DNA of 64,000 nucleotides from Nocardia terpenica (GTDB lineage Bacteria > Actinomycetota > Actinomycetes > Mycobacteriales > Mycobacteriaceae). This document shows positions 51,364-59,925 of this stretch, in pieces. The first letter of the stretch is position 1. Every line of letters begins with the position of its first letter. The stretch spans positions 248,001 to 312,000 of the forward strand of contig NZ_JABMCZ010000004.1 of the NCBI RefSeq assembly GCF_013186535.1. Direction: 5' to 3'. A program made the position numbers and the translations under genes. Under the pieces are notes generated by a model. It did no database searches and was not told where the DNA came from. It saw only the letters and a list, made by a program, of their open reading frames with translations.

Positions 51364-51539
51364 TCGGTCAGCCTACGGTGTCTCGCCCCGCCTGTTCACC
51401 GCATATTGCTCGAACGCGCGTGTCGCTAGGGGCGTTGCGGACCGGCGGGTACCGACGGCCCGCAACGGGGAAGTGTGGCGCGGGACACGTTCGGTGGGTG
51501 GAGGGTGTGCGCGGGGGCGGGATTGTCGACCTTGACCAT

Positions 51540-51555
51540 TACTCTTGAGTACATG
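51540..51555 (+). promoter_or_regulatory. -10 element next to the metH ATG, probable leaderless mRNA
   Basis: TACTCT (51540-51545) fits TAnnnT and ends seven bases before the metH ATG at 51553. There is no Shine-Dalgarno sequence. The layout equals that of the LLM gene at 21079. No cobalamin riboswitch features were seen in the 190-base gap. Confidence 0.45.
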
Positions 51556-54500
51556 TCTGTGTCCTCGGGTTCCGCGTTCGATACCACGCTTCTCGATGCG
51601 CTGTCGCGGCGCGTTGTGATCGGCGACGGTGCGATGGGCACCATGTTGCAGGCCGCCGATCTCACCTTGGACGACTTCCGGGGGTTGGAGGGGTGTAACG
51701 AGATCCTGAACGAAACCCGGCCGGATGTGTTGCGGTCGATTCACCGCGCGTACTTCGAGGCGGGCGCCGATGCGGTGGAGACCAATACCTTCGGGTGCAA
51801 TCTACCGAATCTCGCCGACTACGGGATCTCCGACCGGATCCGGGATCTGTCCGAGCGCGGCACCCGGCTGGCCCGCGAGGTCGCCGACGAGATGGGGCCG
51901 ACCGCCTACGGGACCGCGCGGTACGTGCTGGGGTCGATGGGTCCGGGTACCAAGCTGCCGACGCTGGGACACGCCCCGTACGCCGTGCTGCGCGATGCCT
52001 ACACCGAGGCCGCGCTGGGCATGCTCGAGGGCGGTGCGGACGCGATTCTGGTGGAGACCTGCCAGGACCTGTTGCAGGTCAAGGCCGCGGTCGTCGGCAG
52101 CAGGCGGGCGATGGCGCGGGCCGGGCGCCGGATTCCGATCATCACCCACGTGACCGTGGAGACCACCGGCACCATGCTGGTGGGCAGCGAGATCGGCGCG
52201 GCGCTGACCGCGATCGAACCGCTCGGCGTGGACATGATCGGCCTGAACTGCGCGACCGGCCCGGACGAGATGAGCGAGCATCTGCGGCACCTGTCCAAGC
52301 ACGCGGAGATCCCGGTGTCGGTGATGCCGAACGCGGGCCTGCCGGTGCTGGGGGCCAAGGGCGCGGAGTATCCGCTCGCCCCCGACGAGCTGGCCGCGGC
52401 GCTGCGCGGTTTCGTCACCGAATTCGGGCTGTCGCTGGTGGGCGGCTGCTGCGGCACCACCCCCGAGCACATTCGCCAGGTCGCCGCCGCGGTGGCGGAC
52501 GTGCAACCGGCGCAGCGGACCCCGCGGCACGAACCGGCGGTGGCCAGCGTCTACACGGCGGTGCCGTTCGAGCAGGACGCGTCGATCATGATGATCGGCG
52601 AGCGCACGAATGCCAACGGCTCCAAGGCGTTCCGTGAGGCGATGCTGGCGGGGGACTGGCAGAAGTGCCTGGACATCGCCAAGGACCAGACCCGCGACGG
52701 CGCGCACATGCTCGACCTGTGCGTCGACTACGTGGGCCGCGACGGCACCGCGGACATGGCCGAGCTGGCGGGGCGGCTGGCGACGGCGTCGACGCTGCCG
52801 ATCATGCTCGATTCCACCGAAACCGCGGTCCTGCGTGCGGGTTTGGAGCATCTGGGCGGCCGGTGCGCGATCAACTCGGTCAACTACGAGGACGGCGCGG
52901 GGCCGGAGTCGCGGTTTCAACAGACGATGCGACTGGTCGCCGAGCACGGCGCCGCGGTCGTCGCGCTGACCATCGACGAGGAGGGGCAGGCGCGCACGGC
53001 GGCGAAGAAGGTCGAGATCGCCGAGCGCCTGATCGCCGACATCACCGGCAACTGGGGCCTGGCCGAGAGCGACATCATCATCGATACCCTCACCTTCACC
53101 CTGGGCACCGGGCAGGAGGAGTCCCGCCGCGACGGGATCGAGACCATCGAGGCGATCCGCGAACTCAAGCGCCGCCACCCGCACGTGCAGACCACCCTCG
53201 GATTGTCGAATATCTCCTTCGGCCTGAATCCGGCGGCGCGGCAGGTATTGAATTCGGTATTCATGCACGAATGCGTGCAGGCCGGTCTGGACTCGGCCAT
53301 CGTGCACGCGTCGAAGATCCTGCCCATCAGCCGCATTCCGGAACGGCAGCGCGAGACCGCCCTGGACCTGGTCTACGACCGCCGCCGCGACGGCTACGAC
53401 CCGCTGCAGGAACTGATGGCGATGTTCGAGGGCGTGTCCGCGGCTTCGAGCAGGGCGTCGCGCGCGGAGGAGCTGGCGGCGCTGCCGCTGTTCGACCGGC
53501 TGGAGCGGCGCATCGTCGACGGCGAGAAGGCCGGGATGGCCGAGGATCTCGACGCCGCGATGGCCGAGGTCCCGCCGCTGCAGATCATCAACGAGACCCT
53601 GCTGGCGGGCATGAAGACCGTCGGTGAGCTGTTCGGGTCCGGGCAGATGCAGCTGCCGTTCGTGCTGCAGTCCGCCGAGACGATGAAAGCGGCCGTGGCG
53701 CACCTGGAACCGCACATGGAGGCCACCGACGACTCCGGCAAGGGCCGGATCGTGCTGGCCACCGTGAAGGGCGACGTGCACGACATCGGCAAGAACCTGG
53801 TCGACATCATCCTGTCCAACAACGGGTACGAGGTGGTGAATCTCGGGATCAAACAGCCGATCTCGGCGATCCTGGACGCCGCGGTGGACAAGAAGGCCGA
53901 CGTGATCGGCATGTCCGGGCTGCTGGTCAAGTCCACGGTGGTGATGAAGGAAAACCTCGAGGAGATGAACACCCGGGGCATGGCCGACCAGTACCCGGTC
54001 CTGCTCGGCGGCGCCGCCCTCACCCGCGCCTACGTGGAGAACGATCTCACCGACGTCTACGAGGGCGACGTGCACTACGCCCGCGACGCCTTCGAGGGCC
54101 TGCGGCTGATGGACGACATCATGACCCGCAAACGCGGCGGCGCCGTGGTCGACGACAGCCCGGAGGCGCTCGCGGAGAAGCGCAAGGCCGCCGAGCGCAA
54201 GGCCCGGCACGAGCGATCCCAGCGGATCGCCGCCGAGCGCCGCGCGCAGGAAACCCCGGTCGTGGTGCCGGAGCGGTCGGACGTGGCCGCGGACCTGCCG
54301 GTGCCGGTGCCGCCGTTCTGGGGCACCCGGGTGGTGAAGGGCCTTGCGATCCACGACTATTCGGGCCTGCTCGACGAGCGCGCCCTGTTCCTGGGGCAGT
54401 GGGGGCTGCGCGGTCAGCGCGGCGGCGACGGCCCCACCTACGAGGAACTGGTGGAGACCGAGGGCCGTCCCCGGCTGCGCTACTGGCTGGATCGGCTCGC

Positions 54501-55131
54501 GACCGAGGGCGTGCTACAGCACGCTGCCCTGGTGTACGGGTACTTCCCGGCCGTCTCCGAGGGCGACGACGTGGTGGTGCTGTCCGAGCCGGATCCCGCT
54601 GCGCCGCAGCGGTTCCGGTTCACCTTCCCGCGCCAGCAGCGCGACCGGTTCCTGTGCATCGCCGACTTCGTCCGCTCGCGGGAGGCGGCGGTGGCGCACG
54701 GACAGGTGGACGTGCTGCCGTTCCAGTTGGTGACGATGGGCCAGCCGATCGCCGATTTCGCCAACGAGTTGTTCGCCGCCGACAATTACCGCGACTACCT
54801 CGAGGTGCACGGGATCGGCGTGCAGCTGACCGAGGCGCTGGCCGAGTACTGGCACCGCCGGATCCGCGAAGAACTTGTCCTGGAAGGACATTCGATCGCC
54901 GAACAGGACCCCTCCGATGTGCGGGACTACTTCAAACTGGGATATCGTGGTGCCCGCTACTCCTTCGGCTACGGCGCCTGCCCGGACCTCGAGGATCGGG
55001 CGAAACTGGTGTCGCTGTTGGAATCCGAGCGCATCGGTGTGACATTGTCGGAGGAGTTGCAGCTGCATCCGGAGCAGTCGACGGATGCTTTCGTCCTACT
55101 GCATCCGGAAGCTAAATACTTCACCGCGTAG
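51553..55131 (+). CDS. metH: Cobalamin-dependent methionine synthase
   Basis: MetH makes methionine from homocysteine and methyl-THF using cobalamin. The 1192-residue protein has all four modules: homocysteine-binding barrel (VIGDGAMGTMLQAADL, ETNTFGCNL, GLNCATGPDEM, VGGCCGTTPEHI with the zinc Cys pair), pterin-binding barrel (MMIGERTNANGSKAFREAM, INSVNYEDG), cobalamin cap and domain (ATVKGDVHDIGKNLVDIIL with the cobalt-ligating His, NNGYEVVNLGIKQP, IGMSGLLVKSTVVMKENLEEM), and the reactivation domain (LAEYWHRRIREELV, RGARYSFGYGACPDLEDRAKL). Start at 51553 is supported by the adjacent -10 element; a longer ORF from 51475 is not needed. Confidence 0.96.
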   Translation: MSVSSGSAFDTTLLDALSRRVVIGDGAMGTMLQAADLTLDDFRGLEGCNEILNETRPDVLRSIHRAYFEAGADAVETNTFGCNLPNLADYGISDRIRDLSERGTRLAREVADEMGPTAYGTARYVLGSMGPGTKLPTLGHAPYAVLRDAYTEAALGMLEGGADAILVETCQDLLQVKAAVVGSRRAMARAGRRIPIITHVTVETTGTMLVGSEIGAALTAIEPLGVDMIGLNCATGPDEMSEHLRHLSKHAEIPVSVMPNAGLPVLGAKGAEYPLAPDELAAALRGFVTEFGLSLVGGCCGTTPEHIRQVAAAVADVQPAQRTPRHEPAVASVYTAVPFEQDASIMMIGERTNANGSKAFREAMLAGDWQKCLDIAKDQTRDGAHMLDLCVDYVGRDGTADMAELAGRLATASTLPIMLDSTETAVLRAGLEHLGGRCAINSVNYEDGAGPESRFQQTMRLVAEHGAAVVALTIDEEGQARTAAKKVEIAERLIADITGNWGLAESDIIIDTLTFTLGTGQEESRRDGIETIEAIRELKRRHPHVQTTLGLSNISFGLNPAARQVLNSVFMHECVQAGLDSAIVHASKILPISRIPERQRETALDLVYDRRRDGYDPLQELMAMFEGVSAASSRASRAEELAALPLFDRLERRIVDGEKAGMAEDLDAAMAEVPPLQIINETLLAGMKTVGELFGSGQMQLPFVLQSAETMKAAVAHLEPHMEATDDSGKGRIVLATVKGDVHDIGKNLVDIILSNNGYEVVNLGIKQPISAILDAAVDKKADVIGMSGLLVKSTVVMKENLEEMNTRGMADQYPVLLGGAALTRAYVENDLTDVYEGDVHYARDAFEGLRLMDDIMTRKRGGAVVDDSPEALAEKRKAAERKARHERSQRIAAERRAQETPVVVPERSDVAADLPVPVPPFWGTRVVKGLAIHDYSGLLDERALFLGQWGLRGQRGGDGPTYEELVETEGRPRLRYWLDRLATEGVLQHAALVYGYFPAVSEGDDVVVLSEPDPAAPQRFRFTFPRQQRDRFLCIADFVRSREAAVAHGQVDVLPFQLVTMGQPIADFANELFAADNYRDYLEVHGIGVQLTEALAEYWHRRIREELVLEGHSIAEQDPSDVRDYFKLGYRGARYSFGYGACPDLEDRAKLVSLLESERIGVTLSEELQLHPEQSTDAFVLLHPEAKYFTA

Positions 55132-55150
55132 GGTTTTGGAATTCCGGGCT

Positions 55151-55185
55151 TCACACGCAGAGTGGCAGGGTGGCTCGGCGTGTGA
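55151..55185. terminator. 8-bp inverted repeat between metH and the kinase gene
   Basis: TCACACGC (55151-55158) and GCGTGTGA (55178-55185) pair around 19 bases, starting 19 bases after the metH stop and ending just before the GGAGGG of the kinase gene. It may end the metH transcript or act as an operator for the kinase. Confidence 0.4.
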
Positions 55186-55205
55186 GCGCAGGAGGGTACG
55201 ACAAC

Positions 55206-56939
55206 ATGACGGCGGACCGGCTGGTCGCGGGACGGTACAGGCTGGGCGATCCCATCGGCACCGGGGCCATGGGGGTGGTGTGGCGGGCCAGTGATGTGCG
55301 TCTGCGCCGCACCGTCGCGGTCAAACAGCTGATCCTGGCGCCGGGCCTGACCAAGGCACAGGCGCTCGAGGCCAAGATGCGGGCGATGCGCGAGGGCCGC
55401 ATCGCCGCGCGGCTGCACCATCAGAACGCCGTCACCGTATTCGACGTCGCCGAAGAGGACGGCCAGCCGTGGCTGGTCATGGAATTCGTCGACGCCCCCA
55501 GCCTGGCCGCGCTCATGCGCGACAAGGGTCCGATGGATCCGCAGGAGGTGGCGCGCATCGGCGCGAAGGTGGCCGGCGCCCTGGCCGCCGCGCACGCCGC
55601 GGGCATCGTGCACCGCGACGTCAAGCCCGCGAATATCCTTGTGGCCGATGACGGTACGGTGAAGATCACCGATTTCGGCATCTCCCGCGCGGTCGGCGAC
55701 GTGACCGTCACCTCGACCGGATTTCTGGCCGGTACCCCCGCGTATCTGTCGCCGGAGGTGGCGCGCGGGGAGAACCCGGAGCCGAGCTCCGATGTGTTCG
55801 CGCTCGGCTCCACGCTGTACGCCGCGGTCGAGGGCACCCCGCCGTTCGGTGAGGGCGACAACCCGCTCGCGGTGCTGCATTCGGTGGCCCGCGCGCAGGT
55901 GAACGAGCCCAAGCGCGCCGGAACGCTGGGTCCGGTGCTGATGACCCTGCTCGCCGCCGAGGCCGCCGACCGCCCGACCATGAAGCAGGCCCGGGAGGCG
56001 ATGGAGGCGGTCGCCGAGGGCCGCGCCGCGGAGCTGCCCCGGCAGGCCACCAGGGTGCTGCCGAAAACCGCTGCGGCCGTGGACACTTCCGCCGCCACCA
56101 CGGTGCTGTCGGGCGCGCGGCCCGCGGGCGATGCCGCGGCCGCGACCGTGCACATCGCCGCCGACTCCGGTTCCGGTGGGACCACGCCCGCGGCACCCGC
56201 TGCGCCGCAAGCGAATTCGGGCGGCGCGGGAAATCGCAAGCTGCTGCTGCTCGCCGGTGCGGGCGTGCTGGTCGTGCTGGTGATCGTCGGACTGATCGCG
56301 GTCCTGACCCGCGGCGGCGACGGCGGCAGTCACTCGGTCGCGGCCGGACGGGCACCGGCGGCGTCCTCGGTGGCGGCGCCCCCGGCGGAGGGTGGCGCGC
56401 CGGTGCCCGGCGGCGGCCAGGCGGGCGGCGCCCAATCCGGTGGTGGCCAGTCCGGCGGTTCGCAGGCCGGTAGCGCTCAGCCCGGTGGCGGCGCGGCGGC
56501 GACCACGACGCCAGCGCCGCCGAGCACGTCCGGGTCGGCGACCCCGACTCCCACTCCGTCGGCGCCGAGCTCGGCGCCGCCCAGCAGTGCCCCGCGGACC
56601 ACGGTCACCACGACCCCGTTCGGCCCGGCCGCGCCCCCGGCCGCCAATCTGACCGGCTTCGTCTACAGCTATTACGGTGCGCTGCCGGGCAATACGTCGA
56701 GCGCGTGGGCGATGCTCTCGCCCGGGTATCAGGCATCGACCGGCGGATACCAGGCGTATGCGAGCTGGTGGTCGACCATCGCGTCGGTGTCGGTGAACAG
56801 CGTCACGCAGACCGGCCCCGATATGGCGACCGCCGCGCTGACCTACCGCAAGAAGGACGGCACCGTCACCTCCGAATCGCGGTGGCTGCGGGTCGACTCG
56901 TCCGGTGGCCGCATGCTGATCACCGGCTCCGGAACGTAA
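55206..56939 (+). CDS. Membrane Ser/Thr protein kinase (Pkn type)
   Basis: This 577-residue receptor-like kinase has a cytoplasmic kinase domain with IGTGAMGVVWRASD (glycine loop), TVAVKQL (Lys), GIVHRDVKPANIL (catalytic loop, about 134-146), KITDFGISR and GTPAYLSPEVARG. A juxtamembrane linker leads to one helix (LLLLAGAGVLVVLVIVGLIAVL, about 345-367). Outside are a long Gly/Gln/Ser then Pro/Thr/Ser-rich stalk and a C-terminal domain of about 95 residues (GFVYSYYGALPGNTSSAWAML, YASWWSTIASVSVNSV, SRWLRVDSSGG) with an NTF2-like look. The ATG at 55206 follows GGAGGG. The extracellular ligand is unknown. Confidence 0.9.
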   Translation: MTADRLVAGRYRLGDPIGTGAMGVVWRASDVRLRRTVAVKQLILAPGLTKAQALEAKMRAMREGRIAARLHHQNAVTVFDVAEEDGQPWLVMEFVDAPSLAALMRDKGPMDPQEVARIGAKVAGALAAAHAAGIVHRDVKPANILVADDGTVKITDFGISRAVGDVTVTSTGFLAGTPAYLSPEVARGENPEPSSDVFALGSTLYAAVEGTPPFGEGDNPLAVLHSVARAQVNEPKRAGTLGPVLMTLLAAEAADRPTMKQAREAMEAVAEGRAAELPRQATRVLPKTAAAVDTSAATTVLSGARPAGDAAAATVHIAADSGSGGTTPAAPAAPQANSGGAGNRKLLLLAGAGVLVVLVIVGLIAVLTRGGDGGSHSVAAGRAPAASSVAAPPAEGGAPVPGGGQAGGAQSGGGQSGGSQAGSAQPGGGAAATTTPAPPSTSGSATPTPTPSAPSSAPPSSAPRTTVTTTPFGPAAPPAANLTGFVYSYYGALPGNTSSAWAMLSPGYQASTGGYQAYASWWSTIASVSVNSVTQTGPDMATAALTYRKKDGTVTSESRWLRVDSSGGRMLITGSGT

Positions 56940-57033
56940 CCCGTGGCCGCCGGTGTGTCGGCTGCCGTTATCCTGGACGCCGGTCCGGATCTTTCCGGGC
57001 GGAGATAATCATCGTTCGGAAGGAGCTCTCCGG

Positions 57034-57723
57034 GTGACAGCGCTGGCCGCCGTCCTGTGGGATATGGACGGGACTCTGCTGGATTCGGAGAAGCTCTGGG
57101 ACATCGGGATGCGGGAGCTCGCGGTCGAGCTCGGCGGGCGGATGACCGACGAGATCCGGCACGCCCTCATCGGCGCCGCCGCGCCCGAGGCCCTGCGAAT
57201 CACCTTCGACGGTCTCGGCCTGGAACGCGACCCCGCGGCCATGGCCGCGGCCGGCGCCTGGCTCGAGCGCCGCGTCGTCGAATTGATGGCCGGGCCCATC
57301 CCGTGGCGCCCGGGCGCGAAGGACGCCCTGGCCCTGGTCCGCGCGGCGGGACTGAAGAGCGCCCTGGTCACCAACACGAAGCGCTCGGTAGCCGAACTCT
57401 GCCTGGACACCCTCGGCCGCGACTACTTCGACCACACCGTCTGCGGCGACGACGTCCCCCACGGCAAACCGGCCCCCGACCCCTACCTCCGCGCCGCCGA
57501 ACTCCTCGGCGTCCCCCCGAAAACCTGCCTGGCCGTAGAAGATTCCCCCACCGGCTCCCGCGCCGCCACCCGTGCAGGCTGCGCCGTCCTGGTGGTCCCC
57601 TGCGAAGTCCCGGTCCCCCCGGCCCCCTCACTGATCTTCCGCCCCACCCTCCTCGGCCTGACCCTCCCCGACCTCCACCAGATCCACCGGGAATCCCTGA
57701 TCTCCTCCGACTCCCCGCACTGA
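57034..57723 (+). CDS. HAD-superfamily hydrolase, beta-phosphoglucomutase-like
   Basis: This 229-residue HAD protein has motif I LWDMDGTLLDSEKLW, a helical C1 cap (ELAVELGGRMTDEIRHALIGAAAPEALRITF), motif II/III in SALVTNTKRS and GKPAPDPYLRAAELL, and motif IV AVEDSPTGSRAA. It is likely a sugar-phosphate phosphatase. The GTG at 57034 has GGAAGGAG eleven bases upstream. It stands alone after the kinase gene; the repeat region begins about 50 bases downstream. Confidence 0.88.
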   Translation: MTALAAVLWDMDGTLLDSEKLWDIGMRELAVELGGRMTDEIRHALIGAAAPEALRITFDGLGLERDPAAMAAAGAWLERRVVELMAGPIPWRPGAKDALALVRAAGLKSALVTNTKRSVAELCLDTLGRDYFDHTVCGDDVPHGKPAPDPYLRAAELLGVPPKTCLAVEDSPTGSRAATRAGCAVLVVPCEVPVPPAPSLIFRPTLLGLTLPDLHQIHRESLISSDSPH

Positions 57724-57769
57724 CTCCCTCGGCTTGCCGTGCCGAGTCTCCTGGCTCGTCGCGCTGAGC

Positions 57770-58125
57770 CCCTTGATCCTGCGCGCTGAGTCTCTTCATC
57801 CTGCGCGCCGGGTCCCTGCACGCTGAGTCTCTTGTCCCCGGCGCGTCGAATCTCTTGATCCCGGCATGTCGAATCTCTTGATCCCGGCATGTCGAATCTC
57901 TTGATCCCGGCGCGTCGAATCTCTTGATCCCGGCGTGCTTTTGGCCGGGATCCACCGCGAGATCCCGGCCAAAAGCGCGCCGGGATCAAGGGTGTATGCG
58001 CGCCGGGATGGGGGGTGTATGCGCGCCGGGATGGGGGGTGTATGCGCGCCGGGATGGAGGGTGTATGTGCGCCGGGATGGAGGGTGGGTGCGCGCCGGGA
58101 TCAAAGGTGGAGGCGCGCCGGGGGC
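57770..58125. repeat. Complete palindromic element with tandem arrays on both sides
   Basis: This is the largest locus. The two arms TCCCGGC-N9-GCCGGGA lie at 57928-57950 and, inverted, at 57963-57985. To the left are about six units of 23 bp or so (CGGCGCGTCGAATCTCTTGA-TCC), to the right six 23-bp units (GGGATGGGGGGTGTATGCGC-GCC). Left and right arrays have different fillers but both contain the GCCGGGA/TCCCGGC block pointing outward. It fills the 500-base gap between the HAD and oxygenase genes. Confidence 0.85.
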
Positions 58126-58229
58126 CATCGCAATCCGGCCCTTCCCGCCCGCTGACCCTTATATGACGTTTCTCTGTGATCTCTGGGAATCCCGGCGCGC
58201 CGCCGACGTGCCGGTACAGAATGAGCGGT

Positions 58230-59078
58230 ATGGCTGCGGCGGAACTGCTTGATTCCGAACGGTATCCACTGACCGAACCGGACAGCGCCGCCTGGCGTGC
58301 CGTGGTGGCACAGGCACGCGACGATCTCGCCGCCGACGGATGTTGCGTACTACCGGGATTCATCCGCCCGCAGCTGCTGGACACCCTGCGCGTGCAGGGC
58401 CGTGCGCTGGCCCCGCACGCCTACTACACCGTCGAGCAGGTCAATGCCTACAATATCCCGGTCGATGCCGACCTGCCCGAGGGGCACCCGGGCCGGATCG
58501 TGCTGGAACGCGGAAACGCCTTCGTCGCACGCGATCTCATCCCGCCCGACGCGCTGATCCAGGTGCTCTACACCAGCCCGCTGTTCCAGCGGTTCGTCGC
58601 CGACTGCTTCGGCCTCGCCGCACTGCACGAATTCGCCGACCCGCTCGCCGGGCTGTGCCTGAACGTGGTGTCGCCCGGGATGTCGCATCCGTGGCACTTC
58701 GACACCAACGAATTCACCGTCTCCATGCTCACCCAGGAACCGGAGGAGGGCGGAATCTTCGAGTACTGCCCCGCGATCCGGTCGCCGCACGCGGAGAACC
58801 TCGCCGACGTGCGCGCCGTACTGACCGGCGACGGTGAGCGTTTCATCCGCCGGCTGACCCTGCGGCCCGGCGATCTACAGCTGTTCCAGGGCCGGTTCGC
58901 GCTGCACCGGGTCTCGCCCGTGGTCGGCGACCGGCAGCGGCACACGGCGATCTTCGCCTACAGCGAGCGGCCCGGAGTCATCGGAAACCTCGAACGCACC
59001 CGGCAGTTGTTCGGGCGGGTGCTTGCGGATCACCACGCCGCGGCCGGCGTCGTCCGCGGTGATCGACTACTCGACTGA
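58230..59078 (+). CDS. 2-oxoglutarate/Fe(II)-dependent oxygenase, BesD/HalD-like
   Basis: This protein (282 residues from 58230) shows the double-stranded beta-helix metal triad: PWHFDTNEFTV gives His156 and Asp158, and FALHRVSPV gives His226, followed by DRQRHTA with a candidate 2-oxoglutarate Arg. The EEGGIFEYCPAIRSP segment resembles the BesD/HalD family that acts on free amino acids. Because the Asp of HxD is present, hydroxylation rather than halogenation is expected. ATG 58230 lies seven bases after a CAGAAT -10 candidate; ATG 58221 is the alternative. It heads an operon with a methyltransferase (13-base gap) and a carnitine-type acyltransferase, so its substrate may be an amino acid that becomes a hydroxylated betaine. 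Confidence 0.75.
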   Translation: MAAAELLDSERYPLTEPDSAAWRAVVAQARDDLAADGCCVLPGFIRPQLLDTLRVQGRALAPHAYYTVEQVNAYNIPVDADLPEGHPGRIVLERGNAFVARDLIPPDALIQVLYTSPLFQRFVADCFGLAALHEFADPLAGLCLNVVSPGMSHPWHFDTNEFTVSMLTQEPEEGGIFEYCPAIRSPHAENLADVRAVLTGDGERFIRRLTLRPGDLQLFQGRFALHRVSPVVGDRQRHTAIFAYSERPGVIGNLERTRQLFGRVLADHHAAAGVVRGDRLLD

Positions 59079-59091
59079 GAGAGAGACGTCC

Positions 59092-59925
59092 GTGCCGGTT
59101 TCCTTGGACAGCACCGGGAAAGCCTCCTTCGACGACATCTACGATCGCCCCGACCCCGCCGCCTACTACCTCCGCATGTCCGAATTGGACTACCAGATCC
59201 CCGAATTGGCGAAGCCACACTTCCGGCGGATCATCGACGATTACCGCGCGGCCACCGGAACCGCGCCCACCGTCCTGGACATTGGCTGCTCCTACGGCGT
59301 GAACGCGGCGCTGCTGCGGCTGGATACGACGATCGACGACCTGGCCGGGCACTACCGCGACGGCGATCCCGCCACCCGCGCCGACCGCGACCGCGCCCGG
59401 CTCGCCGCCGGCGACCGAATGCCGGACGTGCGTTTCCTCGGCATGGACGCCTCCGCGCCCGCGCTGTCGTATGCGGCCGCGGCCGGGCTGCTGCACGACG
59501 TCGTGCACGCCGACCTGGAGGCCGCCGACCCCACCGAACCGCAGCGGCGGCTGCTGGCCAGCGCGGATCTGGTGGTGTCCACCGGGTGCGTCGGCTACGT
59601 CACCGACCGGACGCTGCTGCGTGTCGTGCGGGCGCACGGACAGCGGCTGCCGTGGATGGCACACTTCGTGTTGCGGATGTTCTCGTTCGAACCGATCGCG
59701 GAGCGACTCGCCGAGCTCGGATATCGCACCGAACGCCGCCCCGGCACCTTCCGGCAGCGCCGCTTCGCCTCCGCCGACGAACAGGATCAGGTCCTGAACA
59801 CCCTGTCCGCCAACGGAATCGACCCGACCGGCCTGGAGGCGGACGGGTGGCTGCATGCCCAGCTCTACCTGTCCGTACCCGACGCTCACCCCCGCACCCC
59901 GAACGACCACGAGGACCTTTCGTGA
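59092..59925 (+). CDS. Class I SAM-dependent methyltransferase
   Basis: The 277-residue protein has the SAM-binding motif TVLDIGCSYGVNAAL (residues 60-74), an acidic MDASAPAL after strand 2, HADLEAADP and LLASADLVVSTGCVGYVTDRTLL as post-motifs. The N-terminal part (DIYDRPDPAAYYLRMSELDYQIPELAKPHF) is probably the substrate lid. The GTG start at 59092 follows GAGAGAGAC. The last four bases overlap the acyltransferase start (GTGA). Given its neighbours, N-methylation of an amine is an attractive guess; the family pattern alone does not show the acceptor. Confidence 0.78.
   Translation: MPVSLDSTGKASFDDIYDRPDPAAYYLRMSELDYQIPELAKPHFRRIIDDYRAATGTAPTVLDIGCSYGVNAALLRLDTTIDDLAGHYRDGDPATRADRDRARLAAGDRMPDVRFLGMDASAPALSYAAAAGLLHDVVHADLEAADPTEPQRRLLASADLVVSTGCVGYVTDRTLLRVVRAHGQRLPWMAHFVLRMFSFEPIAERLAELGYRTERRPGTFRQRRFASADEQDQVLNTLSANGIDPTGLEADGWLHAQLYLSVPDAHPRTPNDHEDLS

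Noticed and set aside
51364..51552. Cobalamin riboswitch ahead of metH
   Set aside because: No B12-box-like sequence was seen and the promoter appears to give a leaderless transcript.
57770..58125. Tandem arrays as CRISPR
   Set aside because: Units are 21-28 bp with no unique spacers between them, units within a locus are near identical throughout, and no cas genes are present.
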